Shown: piece after piece, positions 52,828 to 60,780 of the stretch
How the letters are laid out: the number at the start of each line of letters is the position of its first letter
Numbering within the stretch: the first letter of the stretch is position 1
Assembly (NCBI RefSeq): GCF_036013935.1
Contig: NZ_CP107902.1
Location: forward strand, 372,001-436,000
Direction: 5' to 3'
Length of the DNA stretch: 64,000 bases
DNA from: Streptomyces sp. NBC_00461
Lineage (GTDB): Bacteria > Actinomycetota > Actinomycetes > Streptomycetales > Streptomycetaceae
Program-made: the position numbers and the translations under genes
Notes under the pieces: model-generated
Database searches by the model: none
Told to the model about the DNA's origin: nothing
Seen by the model: the letters and a program-made list of their open reading frames with translations, nothing else

Positions 52828-53086
52828 CTCGGAACACGTCTGCCCGCCGCGTCGTCGCTCAGCGGCAATCCAACCGTCGGCGCTCACGAGGTATCCAATC
52901 CAACGCAGCGCAATTCTCTCGGATTTCGGCGGCCGGATTGCCGCTGTCGCGGGTTCCGCCGGAGCACAGCAGCGTGTCACTGCGGCGTCATAAGTGGCTA
53001 TTCGTAGCCGGCCGCGGTAGCGCATCGATTCAAGCGTGTGCGCCGTGGGCGCTCGGGTGGGTCGCTTGGGTGGAGTGGTGGCGTGG

Positions 53087-53752
53087 CTACCGTGGGCGCA
53101 CGGCATAGGTCAGGTGCGTCACTCGCGACGACGGCTCCGAACGGACCGGCTCCAGCGCGACCCTGGACGCGTCCACGCCGTCGAACAGGCGGGTGCCGGC
53201 GCCGAAAAGCACCGGCGACAGCGTGATCGAGAACTCGTCGACCAGGCCGGCGTTCAGGTGCTCCAGGATCGTCGCGCCGCCGCCGGCGATGCGGACGTCG
53301 CGGTCGCCGGCGGCCTGGCGCGCCTGGTCGAGGGCGGACTCGATACCGTCGTTGACGAAGTGGAACGTGGTGCCGCCGGGCCGCTCCCACGGGTCACGCT
53401 TGGTGTGCGTCACGACGAAGACCGGAGTGTGGAAGGGCGCCTCGTGCGGCCATGACTGCTCGCCGAGGTCGAACATGCGCTTGCCCATGACGCTCGCGCC
53501 GGTGCGTTCGAACGTCTCCCGCGCGACGTCGTTGTCGCGGCCCTCCTCGCCTCCCTCACCCAGCTTCAGGTTCTCCCGGAAGAACCGCAGCGGGAAGATC
53601 CACTTCTGCAGTGCCGTCCACTGCGCCATCCAGCGCTGAACGTCCGGGTCGTCCTGCTTATCGGGCGCGAAGAAGTCGTCAACGGGCACGGATTCGGGCG
53701 CGATGAAGCCGTCCAGCGACATCGTCACGCTGAAGAACACCTTCCCGGCCAT
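53087..53752 (-). CDS. Dihydrofolate-reductase-like protein (RibD C-terminal domain)
   Basis: A 221-residue protein: KVFFSVTMSLDGFIAPESVP, TGASVMGKRMFDLGEQSWPH, VFVVTHTKRDPWERPGGTTF, DVRIAGGGATILEHLNAGLV and EFSITLSPVLFGAGTRLFDG. NADPH-binding RibD_C/DHFR superfamily. ATG 53752 overlaps the stop of the SRPBCC gene (ATGA), making it the third gene of an ArsR-SRPBCC-DHFR operon; the open frame upstream is a shadow. Confidence 0.9.
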   Translation of the reverse strand: MAGKVFFSVTMSLDGFIAPESVPVDDFFAPDKQDDPDVQRWMAQWTALQKWIFPLRFFRENLKLGEGGEEGRDNDVARETFERTGASVMGKRMFDLGEQSWPHEAPFHTPVFVVTHTKRDPWERPGGTTFHFVNDGIESALDQARQAAGDRDVRIAGGGATILEHLNAGLVDEFSITLSPVLFGAGTRLFDGVDASRVALEPVRSEPSSRVTHLTYAVRPR

Positions 53753-54258
53753 CAGCCCTGCGCCCCCTTCCGCGCGAGGTCGCTGACGTAGGCCGCCAGG
53801 CTGCTCAGGGTCTGCCGGCCGCCCTCGATGGCGTGGTACTTCTCGACCGCCTCGTCGCGCAGTTCCTTGGTGGGGAACACCGTGCGCATCTCGATCCGGG
53901 TCGCCGCCCCGTCCGGCGCGAACGTGATGACCGACTCGAAGGCGTTCGGGTCGTCGCGGGACTCGCCGTGCAGCAGCGCGATCCGCTCCGGTGGGGCGAT
54001 CCGCAGCCAGCGGATCCACTCGGAGTAGTCGGTCCCGTCCGGCCCGTGCAGTACGAAGGCCCACTCCCCGCCCTCGCGGAACTCGAAGGACCGCGTGGTG
54101 GTGGTGAACCCCTCCGGACCCCACCACTGCGACAGGTGCCTCACCTCGGTGAACGCCTCGAACACCAGCTCCCGCGGGGCGTCGATGACCCGGGAGATCA
54201 CGATCTCCCGGTCGGCCGTCGCCGGCTCCGCCCGCGTTTCATGCCTTGCCCCTGCCAT
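53752..54258 (-). CDS. SRPBCC (AHSA1-like) protein
   Basis: A 168-residue START-like protein: EIVISRVIDAPRELVFEAFT, HLSQWWGPEGFTTTTRSFEF, GEWAFVLHGPDGTDYSEWIR and a C-terminal helix (EKYHAIEGGRQTLSSLAAYV). These proteins have a ligand-binding cavity and are often paired with ArsR regulators. ATG 54258 is four bases after the ArsR stop region; it overlaps the DHFR-like start at its 3' end. Confidence 0.9.
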   Translation of the reverse strand: MAGARHETRAEPATADREIVISRVIDAPRELVFEAFTEVRHLSQWWGPEGFTTTTRSFEFREGGEWAFVLHGPDGTDYSEWIRWLRIAPPERIALLHGESRDDPNAFESVITFAPDGAATRIEMRTVFPTKELRDEAVEKYHAIEGGRQTLSSLAAYVSDLARKGAQG

Positions 54259-54261
54259 CGG

Positions 54262-54603
54262 TCATTCCTCCTGCCGTGTCTGCTTGAGGTCCTGCACGTA
54301 GGTGTCCAGTCGGTCGAAACTCTCGTTCCAGAACTGCTCGAATCCGCCGACCCACTCGTGGACCGGCCGCAGCCCGCGGGCGTCCAGGCCGTACAGGCGC
54401 CGCTTGCCCGCCTCGCGGACCCGCACCAGCCCCACCTCCCGGAGCACCCGCAGGTGCTTGGACGCCCCCGGCTGGCTCATCCCCAGCTCCTGGGCCAGGT
54501 CGGTCACCGGCCGCTCACCCGCCCGCAGCAGCGCCAGGATGTCCCGGCGCTGCGGCTCGGCGATCGCGTTGAACGCATCTGACGTCGTCGCTGCTCGTGC
54601 CAT
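54262..54603 (-). CDS. ArsR-family regulator
   Basis: A 113-residue winged helix: SDAFNAIAEPQRRDILALLR, ERPVTDLAQELGMSQPGASK, HLRVLREVGLVRVREAGKRR and a C-terminal helix (HEWVGGFEQFWNESFDRLDT). It has no Cys metal site, like the ligand-type members coupled to SRPBCC proteins. ATG 54603 was preferred (54612 and 54615 possible) because the promoter at 54611-54638 would start transcription at about this ATG. First gene of the operon. Confidence 0.92.
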   Translation of the reverse strand: MARAATTSDAFNAIAEPQRRDILALLRAGERPVTDLAQELGMSQPGASKHLRVLREVGLVRVREAGKRRLYGLDARGLRPVHEWVGGFEQFWNESFDRLDTYVQDLKQTRQEE

Positions 54604-54610
54604 GACAGCC

Positions 54611-54638
54611 ATCATATTCCCATATCGGCATGCGTCAA
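54611..54638 (-). promoter_or_regulatory. Sigma-70-like promoter, probably leaderless
   Basis: On the minus strand TTGACG (54638-54633), 16 bases, TATGAT (54616-54611). The -10 ends eight bases before ATG 54603, so the transcript would start at or within a base or two of the start codon. The spacer includes a partial dyad (ATAT-GGGA-ATAT) that could be the ArsR operator. Confidence 0.6.
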
Positions 54639-54659
54639 GCGGGTAGGGAACCGAGCGAG

Positions 54660-55058
54660 TTTTGTCGGATGACGATTTATCCCGCGAGGGTGAGGTTGTG
54701 CGGGCGGATGGTGCCGAGCATGGAGTGGTGGACGCCATCTCCCTTGAGGCGGCGGTCGCGGAGGATCTTCCAGGTCTTCATGGGGCGAAGGTGTGCGCGA
54801 CGCGGCGCGGACTTTGCGGTGAGAAGCGTTGTGTTCCTCTTTCCAAGCTGGGAGTTCGGTCTGGCCGGGCTCGCGACGTCGCGGGGTGATCAGCACCGTG
54901 CCGCGGGATTCGCCGTCCGCAATTACGGTGGCGTGGTCAACGGCGACGACAAGCCGGGGGTCGGCGTCGATGACGACCTGATGGTTCGTGGACTACCGAA
55001 AGGTCTTCGACTGCTCGGCCACCGTGTGGTCCCGAGTGGGAACCAGGGTGGTGCCGTC
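54660..55058 (-). pseudogene. IS5-family transposase remnant, C-terminal part
   Basis: On the minus strand DGTTLVPTRDHTVAEQSK, then a frame-broken STNHQVVIDAD, ELPAWKEEHNASHRKVRA and a GRWRPPLHARHHPPAQPHPRG end in shifted frames, the same order as the intact copy at 36707-37477. The N-terminal part is missing where the glyoxalase remnant begins. Several frameshifts. Confidence 0.8.
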
Positions 55059-55295
55059 CTGTCGTTCTTCTCCACCCAAGCCATCGAGTCGATGGTGCCC
55101 GGGTCGATGGCCGCCGCCGCGAGTGGAGGCTTCACTCTGGAGTTCCGGGTCACTGACGTGGATGCACGCCACGAACATCTGTTGGCCCGGGCTGTTGAGA
55201 TCCTCAAGCCACCGACAACCCAGCCATGGGGACGCCGATCGGTGTGGTTGCGTGACCCGGACGGCAACATCGTCAACCTCTACCAGGAGGCGTGA
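55059..55295 (+). pseudogene. VOC (glyoxalase-like) protein, C-terminal fragment
   Basis: SFFSTQAIESMVPGSMAAAA then FTLEFRVTDVDARHEHLLAR and WGRRSVWLRDPDGNIVNLYQ match the second beta-alpha-beta-beta-beta unit of VOC proteins, including the conserved DPDGN and the metal Glu region. The first unit is lost where the IS5 remnant begins, so the insertion or a later deletion cut the gene. The 55296-55459 stretch shows nothing more. Confidence 0.7.
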
Positions 55296-55459
55296 GGATT
55301 AGTCCCCACGCCTCACTTCGGTGCTGGTCGGTGGCGTGATCGGTAGCAGGTGATCGTCTGGTCATGGAGTGATTCGCCGGAACTGGGGGCGCGGGTGTCC
55401 GTGCCGTCTACTGCCCACGGAATCAAGGGAGTTCACGGGGCGGGAGAGGGGGGTGGAGG

Positions 55460-55690
55460 GTGGCCGCGGTGCTGCCGCGGGTGACTCAGCGGCGGGTCGT
55501 GCCGGCGGACCGGGGCGAGCAGTTGCGCAGGGAACTCGTGGAGGCGGAAGTCGAGGTGGCCCGCCTGGCGGCGGCCGCAGCAGCGGGCCGTCGCCAGGCA
55601 CGAGGCACACCGGCGCCACCGTCGGCGGCCGAACATGTCAAAGAGGCGTTGGAGCGGATCGCGGCCGAGGTGGCGCCGCGGCTCACGTGA
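55460..55690 (+). CDS. Small helical hypothetical protein
   Basis: 76 codons from GTG 55460: RGEQLRRELVEAEVEVARLA and HVKEALERIAAEVAPRLT are strongly helical, coiled-coil-like. A purine-rich stretch (GGGAGAGGGG) precedes the start. No family recognised; it could be the end of a larger broken gene. Confidence 0.35.
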   Translation: MAAVLPRVTQRRVVPADRGEQLRRELVEAEVEVARLAAAAAAGRRQARGTPAPPSAAEHVKEALERIAAEVAPRLT

Positions 55691-55769
55691 AACGCGCTGC
55701 ACACAGGTGTCCTGCCTCACTATCGAGGCCGTCGGGCAACCTTTCCGGCGCTGAAACCTTCTCCTTGGC

Positions 55770-56546
55770 ATGAAGATCCTCAAAAGACGGCCTCGCCTAC
55801 TCATATTCCTGACCCTGGCCGTGGTGGCGGCCGTGACGGTGACCGTCGGCATGGTCATCCAGGCGAACAAGATGGAGACGGTCTCCCCGAGCGAGGAACG
55901 TGACCGGGCCGCGTCCGGAGCAGTCGTAGCGTTGGGGCAGGTGGACTGCCGGAAGGTCAAGTGCATCGCACTCACCTTCGACGGCAACCCGGGCGAACCC
56001 ACCGACCGGCTGATGGACCTCCTGAAGGAGTACAAGGCGCCGTCGACGTTCTTCCTTGAGGGCCGGCGCATCCACAAGTTCCCGGATGTGGTGCGGCGGA
56101 TCGCCAAGGACGGCCACGAGATCGGGGACCACACCTGGACGCACGCGGTGCTGACCGATGTCTCTGACGCGCAGATCCGCGACGAACTGCGCCGCACGGC
56201 ACGGGCCATCTCCGGCATCACCGGCAGTGAGCCGACGCTGATGCGCCCGCCCCAGGGCCGCACCGACGACCGCGTCTCCAAGGTCTCGAAGGAAATGGGG
56301 ATGGCGCAGGTGCTGTGGACGGTGACCGCGAAGGACTACGAGACGGACGACACCTCGCTGATCACCAAGCGCGTGCTCGCGGGCGCCGACCGCGACGGGA
56401 TCATCCTGCTCCACCCGCTGCACAAGGGCACCGTGCCGGCCATGCCTTCCATCCTGAAGGCGCTCCGCAAGCAGGGCTACACCTTCGCGACCGTCTCCCA
56501 GCTGCTCGCTCCGTCCAAGGCCGAGCCCGGCAAGATCTACAAGTGA
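55770..56546 (+). CDS. Polysaccharide deacetylase-like (NodB) protein, altered metal motif
   Basis: A 258-residue protein. One N-terminal membrane helix (LLIFLTLAVVAAVTVTVGMV) anchors a NodB domain with LTFDGNPGEPT, HEIGDHTWTH, LMRPPQGRTDD, LWTVTAKDYETDD and IILLHPL. In active carbohydrate esterase family 4 enzymes the first motif is TFDDG, the first Asp being the base and the second binding metal; here the second is Gly. The HxxxH metal pair and the final Leu-His are present, so activity is uncertain. Its target would be cell-wall or surface sugar. ATG 55770. The next 490 bases (56547-57033) hold no clear gene. Confidence 0.83.
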   Translation: MKILKRRPRLLIFLTLAVVAAVTVTVGMVIQANKMETVSPSEERDRAASGAVVALGQVDCRKVKCIALTFDGNPGEPTDRLMDLLKEYKAPSTFFLEGRRIHKFPDVVRRIAKDGHEIGDHTWTHAVLTDVSDAQIRDELRRTARAISGITGSEPTLMRPPQGRTDDRVSKVSKEMGMAQVLWTVTAKDYETDDTSLITKRVLAGADRDGIILLHPLHKGTVPAMPSILKALRKQGYTFATVSQLLAPSKAEPGKIYK

Positions 56547-57033
56547 CCGGCTGACGCGCGAAGCGTCCGCCTCCTTGGGCCTCTGGCCACCACGGAGCGG
56601 CGGCCTCCGCTCGACCCCGCAGCGGGCCAGGCGCAGGCGTCCGGTGTCGGACAGGGGTGCATTTCAAGATCGGTCAGCCGTGAGCCCTGTCACCGTCCAC
56701 AACCTGCCCGGACAGAACACCTGGCGCAGGGTGGTCCACGATGGGACTTCTCCTCCCGCAGTCGGTTCTCGGACTCGGAGACTGTGCGTGGTGGCAGGAG
56801 CAGGTCATCAGCGCACCGTGGAGCAGCTCGTAGCCCGACCGCGTGACGTGCCCGGCCGAAGTGCGGCTGCCCTGCGCGCCGGTCAGTTCCACCCCCGACG
56901 CAGGGTGCTTACGTCAGGGGGCCGGGTATGCGACGGCTCCTGTGTCGGTCCTGACGGGTCGGCCGACGTCCAGCCATTCTCCTGCGCGTCGTCCGATTGC
57001 CGAGGGCGTCGTCCGCAACGCAAAGGAGAGATC
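56547..57033. other. Gene-free stretch, 487 bp
   Basis: No family similarity in either strand; long open frames here are continuations of the downstream dehydrogenase frame or its antisense. It should contain the promoter of the dehydrogenase/respiratory block, whose AAGGAGAG binding site is at 57022-57029. Confidence 0.5.
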
Positions 57034-57876
57034 GTGGTGGCAGGAAACGTCAGCGAGAGCCGCAGGGCGCTGTCCGCGCAGCTTCTCAGGGGCCAGAAGG
57101 CGCTGGTGACCGGTGCCAACTCGGGCATCGGCCTGGCGACCGCCATCGCCCTGGGCCGGGCCGGAGCGGACGTAGTGGTGAACTACGTCGTCGGTGCGCA
57201 CGAGGCCGAGAACGTCGTGAAGGAGATCGAGAGCTTCGGAGTTCGCGCCTACGCCCACGAGGCCGACGTGTCCGACGAGGACCAGGTGACTGCCATGGTC
57301 GCGCGGATGGTCGAGGAGTTCGGCACCATCGACATCATGGTGGCCAACGCGGGCCTGCAGCGGGACGCGGCCCTCACGGAGATGACGCTCGCCCAGTGGC
57401 AGAAGGTCATCGACGTCAACCTGACCGGCCAGTTCCTGTGCGCGCGGGAAGCCGCCAAGGAGTTCATCCGGCGCGGCGTGGTGGAGAACGTCTCCCGGTC
57501 TGCGGGAAAGATCATCTGCATGAGCTCGGTCCACCAGGTCGTCCCATGGTCGGGGCACGTGAACTACGCCTCCTCCAAGGGCGGTGTGGGCATGCTGATG
57601 CAGACCCTCGCCCAGGAGCTGGCCCCCAAGCGGATCAGGGTCAACGCAGTAGCGCCCGGCGCCATTCGCACACCGATCAACCGCGACGCCTGGTCCACCC
57701 CCGAGGCCGAGGCCGACCTCCTGCGGCTGATCCCGTACCGCCGCGTGGGGGACCCGGACGACATTGCCAACGCCGTCGTCGCCATGGCGTCCGACCTGCT
57801 CGACTACGTCGTCGGGACCACCCTCTACGTCGACGGCGGAATGACGCTCTTCCCCGGCTTCGCCACCGGAGGCTGA
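57034..57876 (+). CDS. Short-chain dehydrogenase/reductase (glucose 1-dehydrogenase-like)
   Basis: A 280-residue classical SDR: cofactor motif TGANSGIGLATAIALG, ANAG (MVANAGLQ), catalytic Ser (CMSSVHQ), Tyr-x3-Lys (YASSKGG) and the VNAVAPGAIRTPINRD segment. The relatively long loop after NAG resembles the glucose 1-dehydrogenase group, but the true substrate is open. GTG 57034 (57037 possible) follows AAGGAGAG. It stands six bases before the NADH dehydrogenase gene in the same direction, so it may feed NAD(P)H to it. Confidence 0.9.
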   Translation: MVAGNVSESRRALSAQLLRGQKALVTGANSGIGLATAIALGRAGADVVVNYVVGAHEAENVVKEIESFGVRAYAHEADVSDEDQVTAMVARMVEEFGTIDIMVANAGLQRDAALTEMTLAQWQKVIDVNLTGQFLCAREAAKEFIRRGVVENVSRSAGKIICMSSVHQVVPWSGHVNYASSKGGVGMLMQTLAQELAPKRIRVNAVAPGAIRTPINRDAWSTPEAEADLLRLIPYRRVGDPDDIANAVVAMASDLLDYVVGTTLYVDGGMTLFPGFATGG

Positions 57877-57882
57877 TTTCCG

Positions 57883-59220
57883 GTGGAGGATCACGTCACG
57901 CCCCGCCGGGTGGTCATCCTCGGCGGAGGGTTCGCGGGGCTGTTCGCCGCCCGCGCACTGCGGAGGTCACCGGTCGCGGTAACCGTGGTCGACCGCCGAG
58001 CCCACCACCTCTTTCAACCGCTGCTGTACCAGTGCGCCTCCGGGATCCTGTCCGAGGGGCAGATCGCACAACCGCTCCGCGGCGTTCTGCGACGCCACCA
58101 CAACGTGAGCTGCGTGCTCGCCGAGGCCACCGACGTGGATGCCGGCGCCCGGCTGGTCCATGCCCGGCGGCCCGAGGGCGGAGCCGTCGTGCTGCCGTAT
58201 GACGATCTGATCGTCGCGGTGGGCATGCGTCAGTCCTACTTCGGGCACAACGAGTTCGCCGCGCACGCCCCCGGCATGAAGACCCTGGACGACGCGCTCG
58301 ATATCCGTCGACGGATCTACCGGGCGTTCGAGATGGCCGAAACGGCCGCAGACGACCTGGAACGGCAGCAATGGCTGACCTTCGCGCTCGTCGGCGGTGG
58401 GCCGACCGGTGTCGAACTCGCGGGACAGATCCGGGAGATCGCCGGCCACACGCTTGAGCGGGAGTTCCGGACGATTGATTCCGCCAAGGCCCGGGTGCTG
58501 CTTTTCGAGGGGTCCGACGCGGTGCTGGGTGCGTTCGGTCCTCGTCTGGCCCACCGTGCGGAGCGGACTTTGCAGGGTCTCGGTGTGGAGCTTCACCTCG
58601 GCACGATGGTCACCGACATCAACGCTCACGGTCTGGCCGTACAAGACCATGCCGGCAGGACGACCCGCTTCGAGGCACGCACCGTCTTGTGGACGGCGGG
58701 CGTCGAGGCTCCGCCCATCGCAGCCGCGCTGGCCCGGGCAACCGGTGCCGAACAGGACCGGGCCGGCCGCATCCTCGTCGAACCCGACCTCACCGTCCCG
58801 GGCCATCCGGAGATCCGCGTCACGGGCGACGTGATGAGCCTGAACAGGCTGCCGGGCCTCGCCGAAGTCGCCATGCAGTCCGGTGCGTACGTGGGCCGGA
58901 GCGTGCGCCACGCCGTCGAAGGCAGGACGAAGAAGCCGAAGCCCTTCAAGTACGTGGATCTCGGCAGCGCCGCCTACATCGCCCGCGGCCGGGCCGTGGT
59001 CAAGGCCGGCCCGCTGCATCTGTCGGGCTTCACCGGCTGGCTGGCCTGGCTCTTCATCCACCTGGCCTTCCTCACCGGCTTCCGCAGCAGACTGGGAGCG
59101 GTGCTCAGCTGGTCCGTCGCCTTCGCCACCAGCTCGCGCCGTGAACGCGCCTTCACCATGCCCAACACCGGCGTGTCGGCGGCCCGGGCGGGCGGCCTGG
59201 AGACACCTCCGCCTCCCTGA
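57883..59220 (+). CDS. Type II NADH dehydrogenase (NDH-2-like flavoprotein)
   Basis: A 445-residue FAD enzyme. FAD motif GGGFAGLFAARAL at the N-terminus, NAD motif VGGGPTGVELAGQ near 170, third motif IRVTGDVMSLN (FAD), and the quinone-site-like AEVAMQSGAYVGRSVRHAVE. The C-terminus has an amphipathic/hydrophobic segment (GWLAWLFIHLAFLTGF) that anchors NDH-2 to the membrane. It oxidises NADH to reduce quinone without pumping protons. Part of a co-directional block with SDR and cytochrome bd genes; GTG start. Confidence 0.9.
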   Translation: MEDHVTPRRVVILGGGFAGLFAARALRRSPVAVTVVDRRAHHLFQPLLYQCASGILSEGQIAQPLRGVLRRHHNVSCVLAEATDVDAGARLVHARRPEGGAVVLPYDDLIVAVGMRQSYFGHNEFAAHAPGMKTLDDALDIRRRIYRAFEMAETAADDLERQQWLTFALVGGGPTGVELAGQIREIAGHTLEREFRTIDSAKARVLLFEGSDAVLGAFGPRLAHRAERTLQGLGVELHLGTMVTDINAHGLAVQDHAGRTTRFEARTVLWTAGVEAPPIAAALARATGAEQDRAGRILVEPDLTVPGHPEIRVTGDVMSLNRLPGLAEVAMQSGAYVGRSVRHAVEGRTKKPKPFKYVDLGSAAYIARGRAVVKAGPLHLSGFTGWLAWLFIHLAFLTGFRSRLGAVLSWSVAFATSSRRERAFTMPNTGVSAARAGGLETPPPP

Positions 59221-59310
59221 CGGGCCCCGGCCCATCCTCTACGGGCGCCCCTTCGCATCCTGTCCCTCCTCAGCCCTGCCACCCCCACAGGGCGGATCAT
59301 CGAGGCGCAC

Positions 59311-60780
59311 ATGCTCAGCATCGTCGGCTTTCTGGCGGGCAGCACCCCGGACCAACTCCTGCCGGCAAGGGAGTTGATGGCCTTCACCCTGGCCTCCCAC
59401 ATCCTGCTGGTCCCCTTCGGCGTCGCACTGCCGTTCATCACGTTGGTCATGCATCACCGGGCGCTCCGCCGCAACGACCCCGTCGCCCTCACACTCGCCC
59501 GGCGCTGGTCGGCGGTGATGGCCGTCCAGTTCGCCATCGGCATCATCACCGGCACCGTGCTGTCCTTCGAGTTCGGTCTGCTGTGGCCCGGCATGATGGG
59601 CCGCTGGGGAGACGTCTTCGGCCTCGGGTTCGGCGTCGAGGCGTGGGCGTTCTTCCTGGAGGCCGTCCTGATCGCGATCTACCTCTACGGCTGGCGCCGG
59701 CTGAAGCCCTGGACCCACTTCTGGCTGGCCGTGCCACTGCCGCTGGCCGCCCTGATGGGGGCGTTCGGCATCATCGCGGCCAACTCCTGGATGAACACCC
59801 CCCAGGGATTCAGCCTCGACGCCCAGGGCAAGCCGATCGACGTGAATGTGCAGCAGGCGGTCTTCACACCGATGTTCGGCCCGGAGTACTGGCACTTCAC
59901 GGTCGCGATGTTCATGACCGCCGGCTACGTGGTCGCCGGCGTGTACGCGGTCGGCTGGCTGCGCGGGCGCCGCGACCGCTACCACCGGCTCGGCTTCACC
60001 GTGCCGTTCACGGTTGCCGCGATCCTCACTCCGATCCAGTTCATGCTGGGAGACTCCGCTGCTCGGGCCGTCTTCCACAAGCAGCCGGTCAAGTTCGCAG
60101 CCACGGAGATCGTCTGGAAGACCGACACCCATGTGCCCGAGTACATGTACGGGCGGCTGAACAGCGACGGCACGATCTCCGGCGGACTCAAGATCCCCCA
60201 GCTGGACTCGATCCTCGCCGGCTTCAAACCCAGCACCCAGGTGACGGGGCTGACCTCGGTGCCGGCCGCCGACCGCCCCACCGCCGTCCAGGCCACCATC
60301 GCCCACTGGGCCTTCGACACGATGGTCACCATCGGCAGCGTGCTGATCCTGCTCGCCCTCTGGTACGCCTGGTCCTGGTGGCGGCACCGGGACAACCCCG
60401 GTAGCCGCTGGTTCTACCGCTGCGCCGCGCTCGCGGGAGTCGCGTGCCTGGTCACCGTGGAGTGCGGCTGGATCACCACGGAGGTCGGCCGCCAGCCCTG
60501 GATCGTCTACAACCACATGAGGGTCTCGGAGGCGGTGACCAGCACCCGTGCCGGATCGCTGTGGGCGATGCTCGGCATCGTCATGGCCGTCTACATCGCT
60601 GTTTTCGGCGCCTTTCTCGCCGTCGTCCTGAAGATGCGCACCCGATGGCGCATCGCCGACGAGGGCCAGGCCGCCGCACGCGCGCAACTGCCCCCGGAAG
60701 CCGACACCCCGTACGGACCCAGAAGCGAGCCCGAGCCCGCAGCCGCCGGTTCCGGCCACACCCCTGGGGGTGCGTCCTGA
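59311..60780 (+). CDS. cydA: Cytochrome bd ubiquinol oxidase subunit I
   Basis: A 489-residue membrane subunit. The heme ligand His30 lies in ASHILLVPFGVALPF, a second His in EYWHFTVAMFMTAGY, and the Q-loop region is short (between WKTDTHVPEYMYG and HWAFDTMVTIG), as in the cyanide-insensitive CIO type. The GRQPW motif (TTEVGRQPWIVYNHMR) is present. It reduces oxygen to water with quinol electrons and has high oxygen affinity. Its TGA overlaps the cydB ATG by one base. Placed directly downstream of NDH-2, so the two can form a minimal chain. Confidence 0.93.
   Translation: MLSIVGFLAGSTPDQLLPARELMAFTLASHILLVPFGVALPFITLVMHHRALRRNDPVALTLARRWSAVMAVQFAIGIITGTVLSFEFGLLWPGMMGRWGDVFGLGFGVEAWAFFLEAVLIAIYLYGWRRLKPWTHFWLAVPLPLAALMGAFGIIAANSWMNTPQGFSLDAQGKPIDVNVQQAVFTPMFGPEYWHFTVAMFMTAGYVVAGVYAVGWLRGRRDRYHRLGFTVPFTVAAILTPIQFMLGDSAARAVFHKQPVKFAATEIVWKTDTHVPEYMYGRLNSDGTISGGLKIPQLDSILAGFKPSTQVTGLTSVPAADRPTAVQATIAHWAFDTMVTIGSVLILLALWYAWSWWRHRDNPGSRWFYRCAALAGVACLVTVECGWITTEVGRQPWIVYNHMRVSEAVTSTRAGSLWAMLGIVMAVYIAVFGAFLAVVLKMRTRWRIADEGQAAARAQLPPEADTPYGPRSEPEPAAAGSGHTPGGAS

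Noticed and set aside
56914..57894. A 326-codon minus-strand frame opposite the SDR gene
   Set aside because: The plus strand carries the complete SDR motif set, so this is a shadow.
59239..60759. A 506-codon minus-strand frame opposite cydA
   Set aside because: cydA has heme ligands and the GRQPW motif; the antisense frame has only low-complexity sequence.
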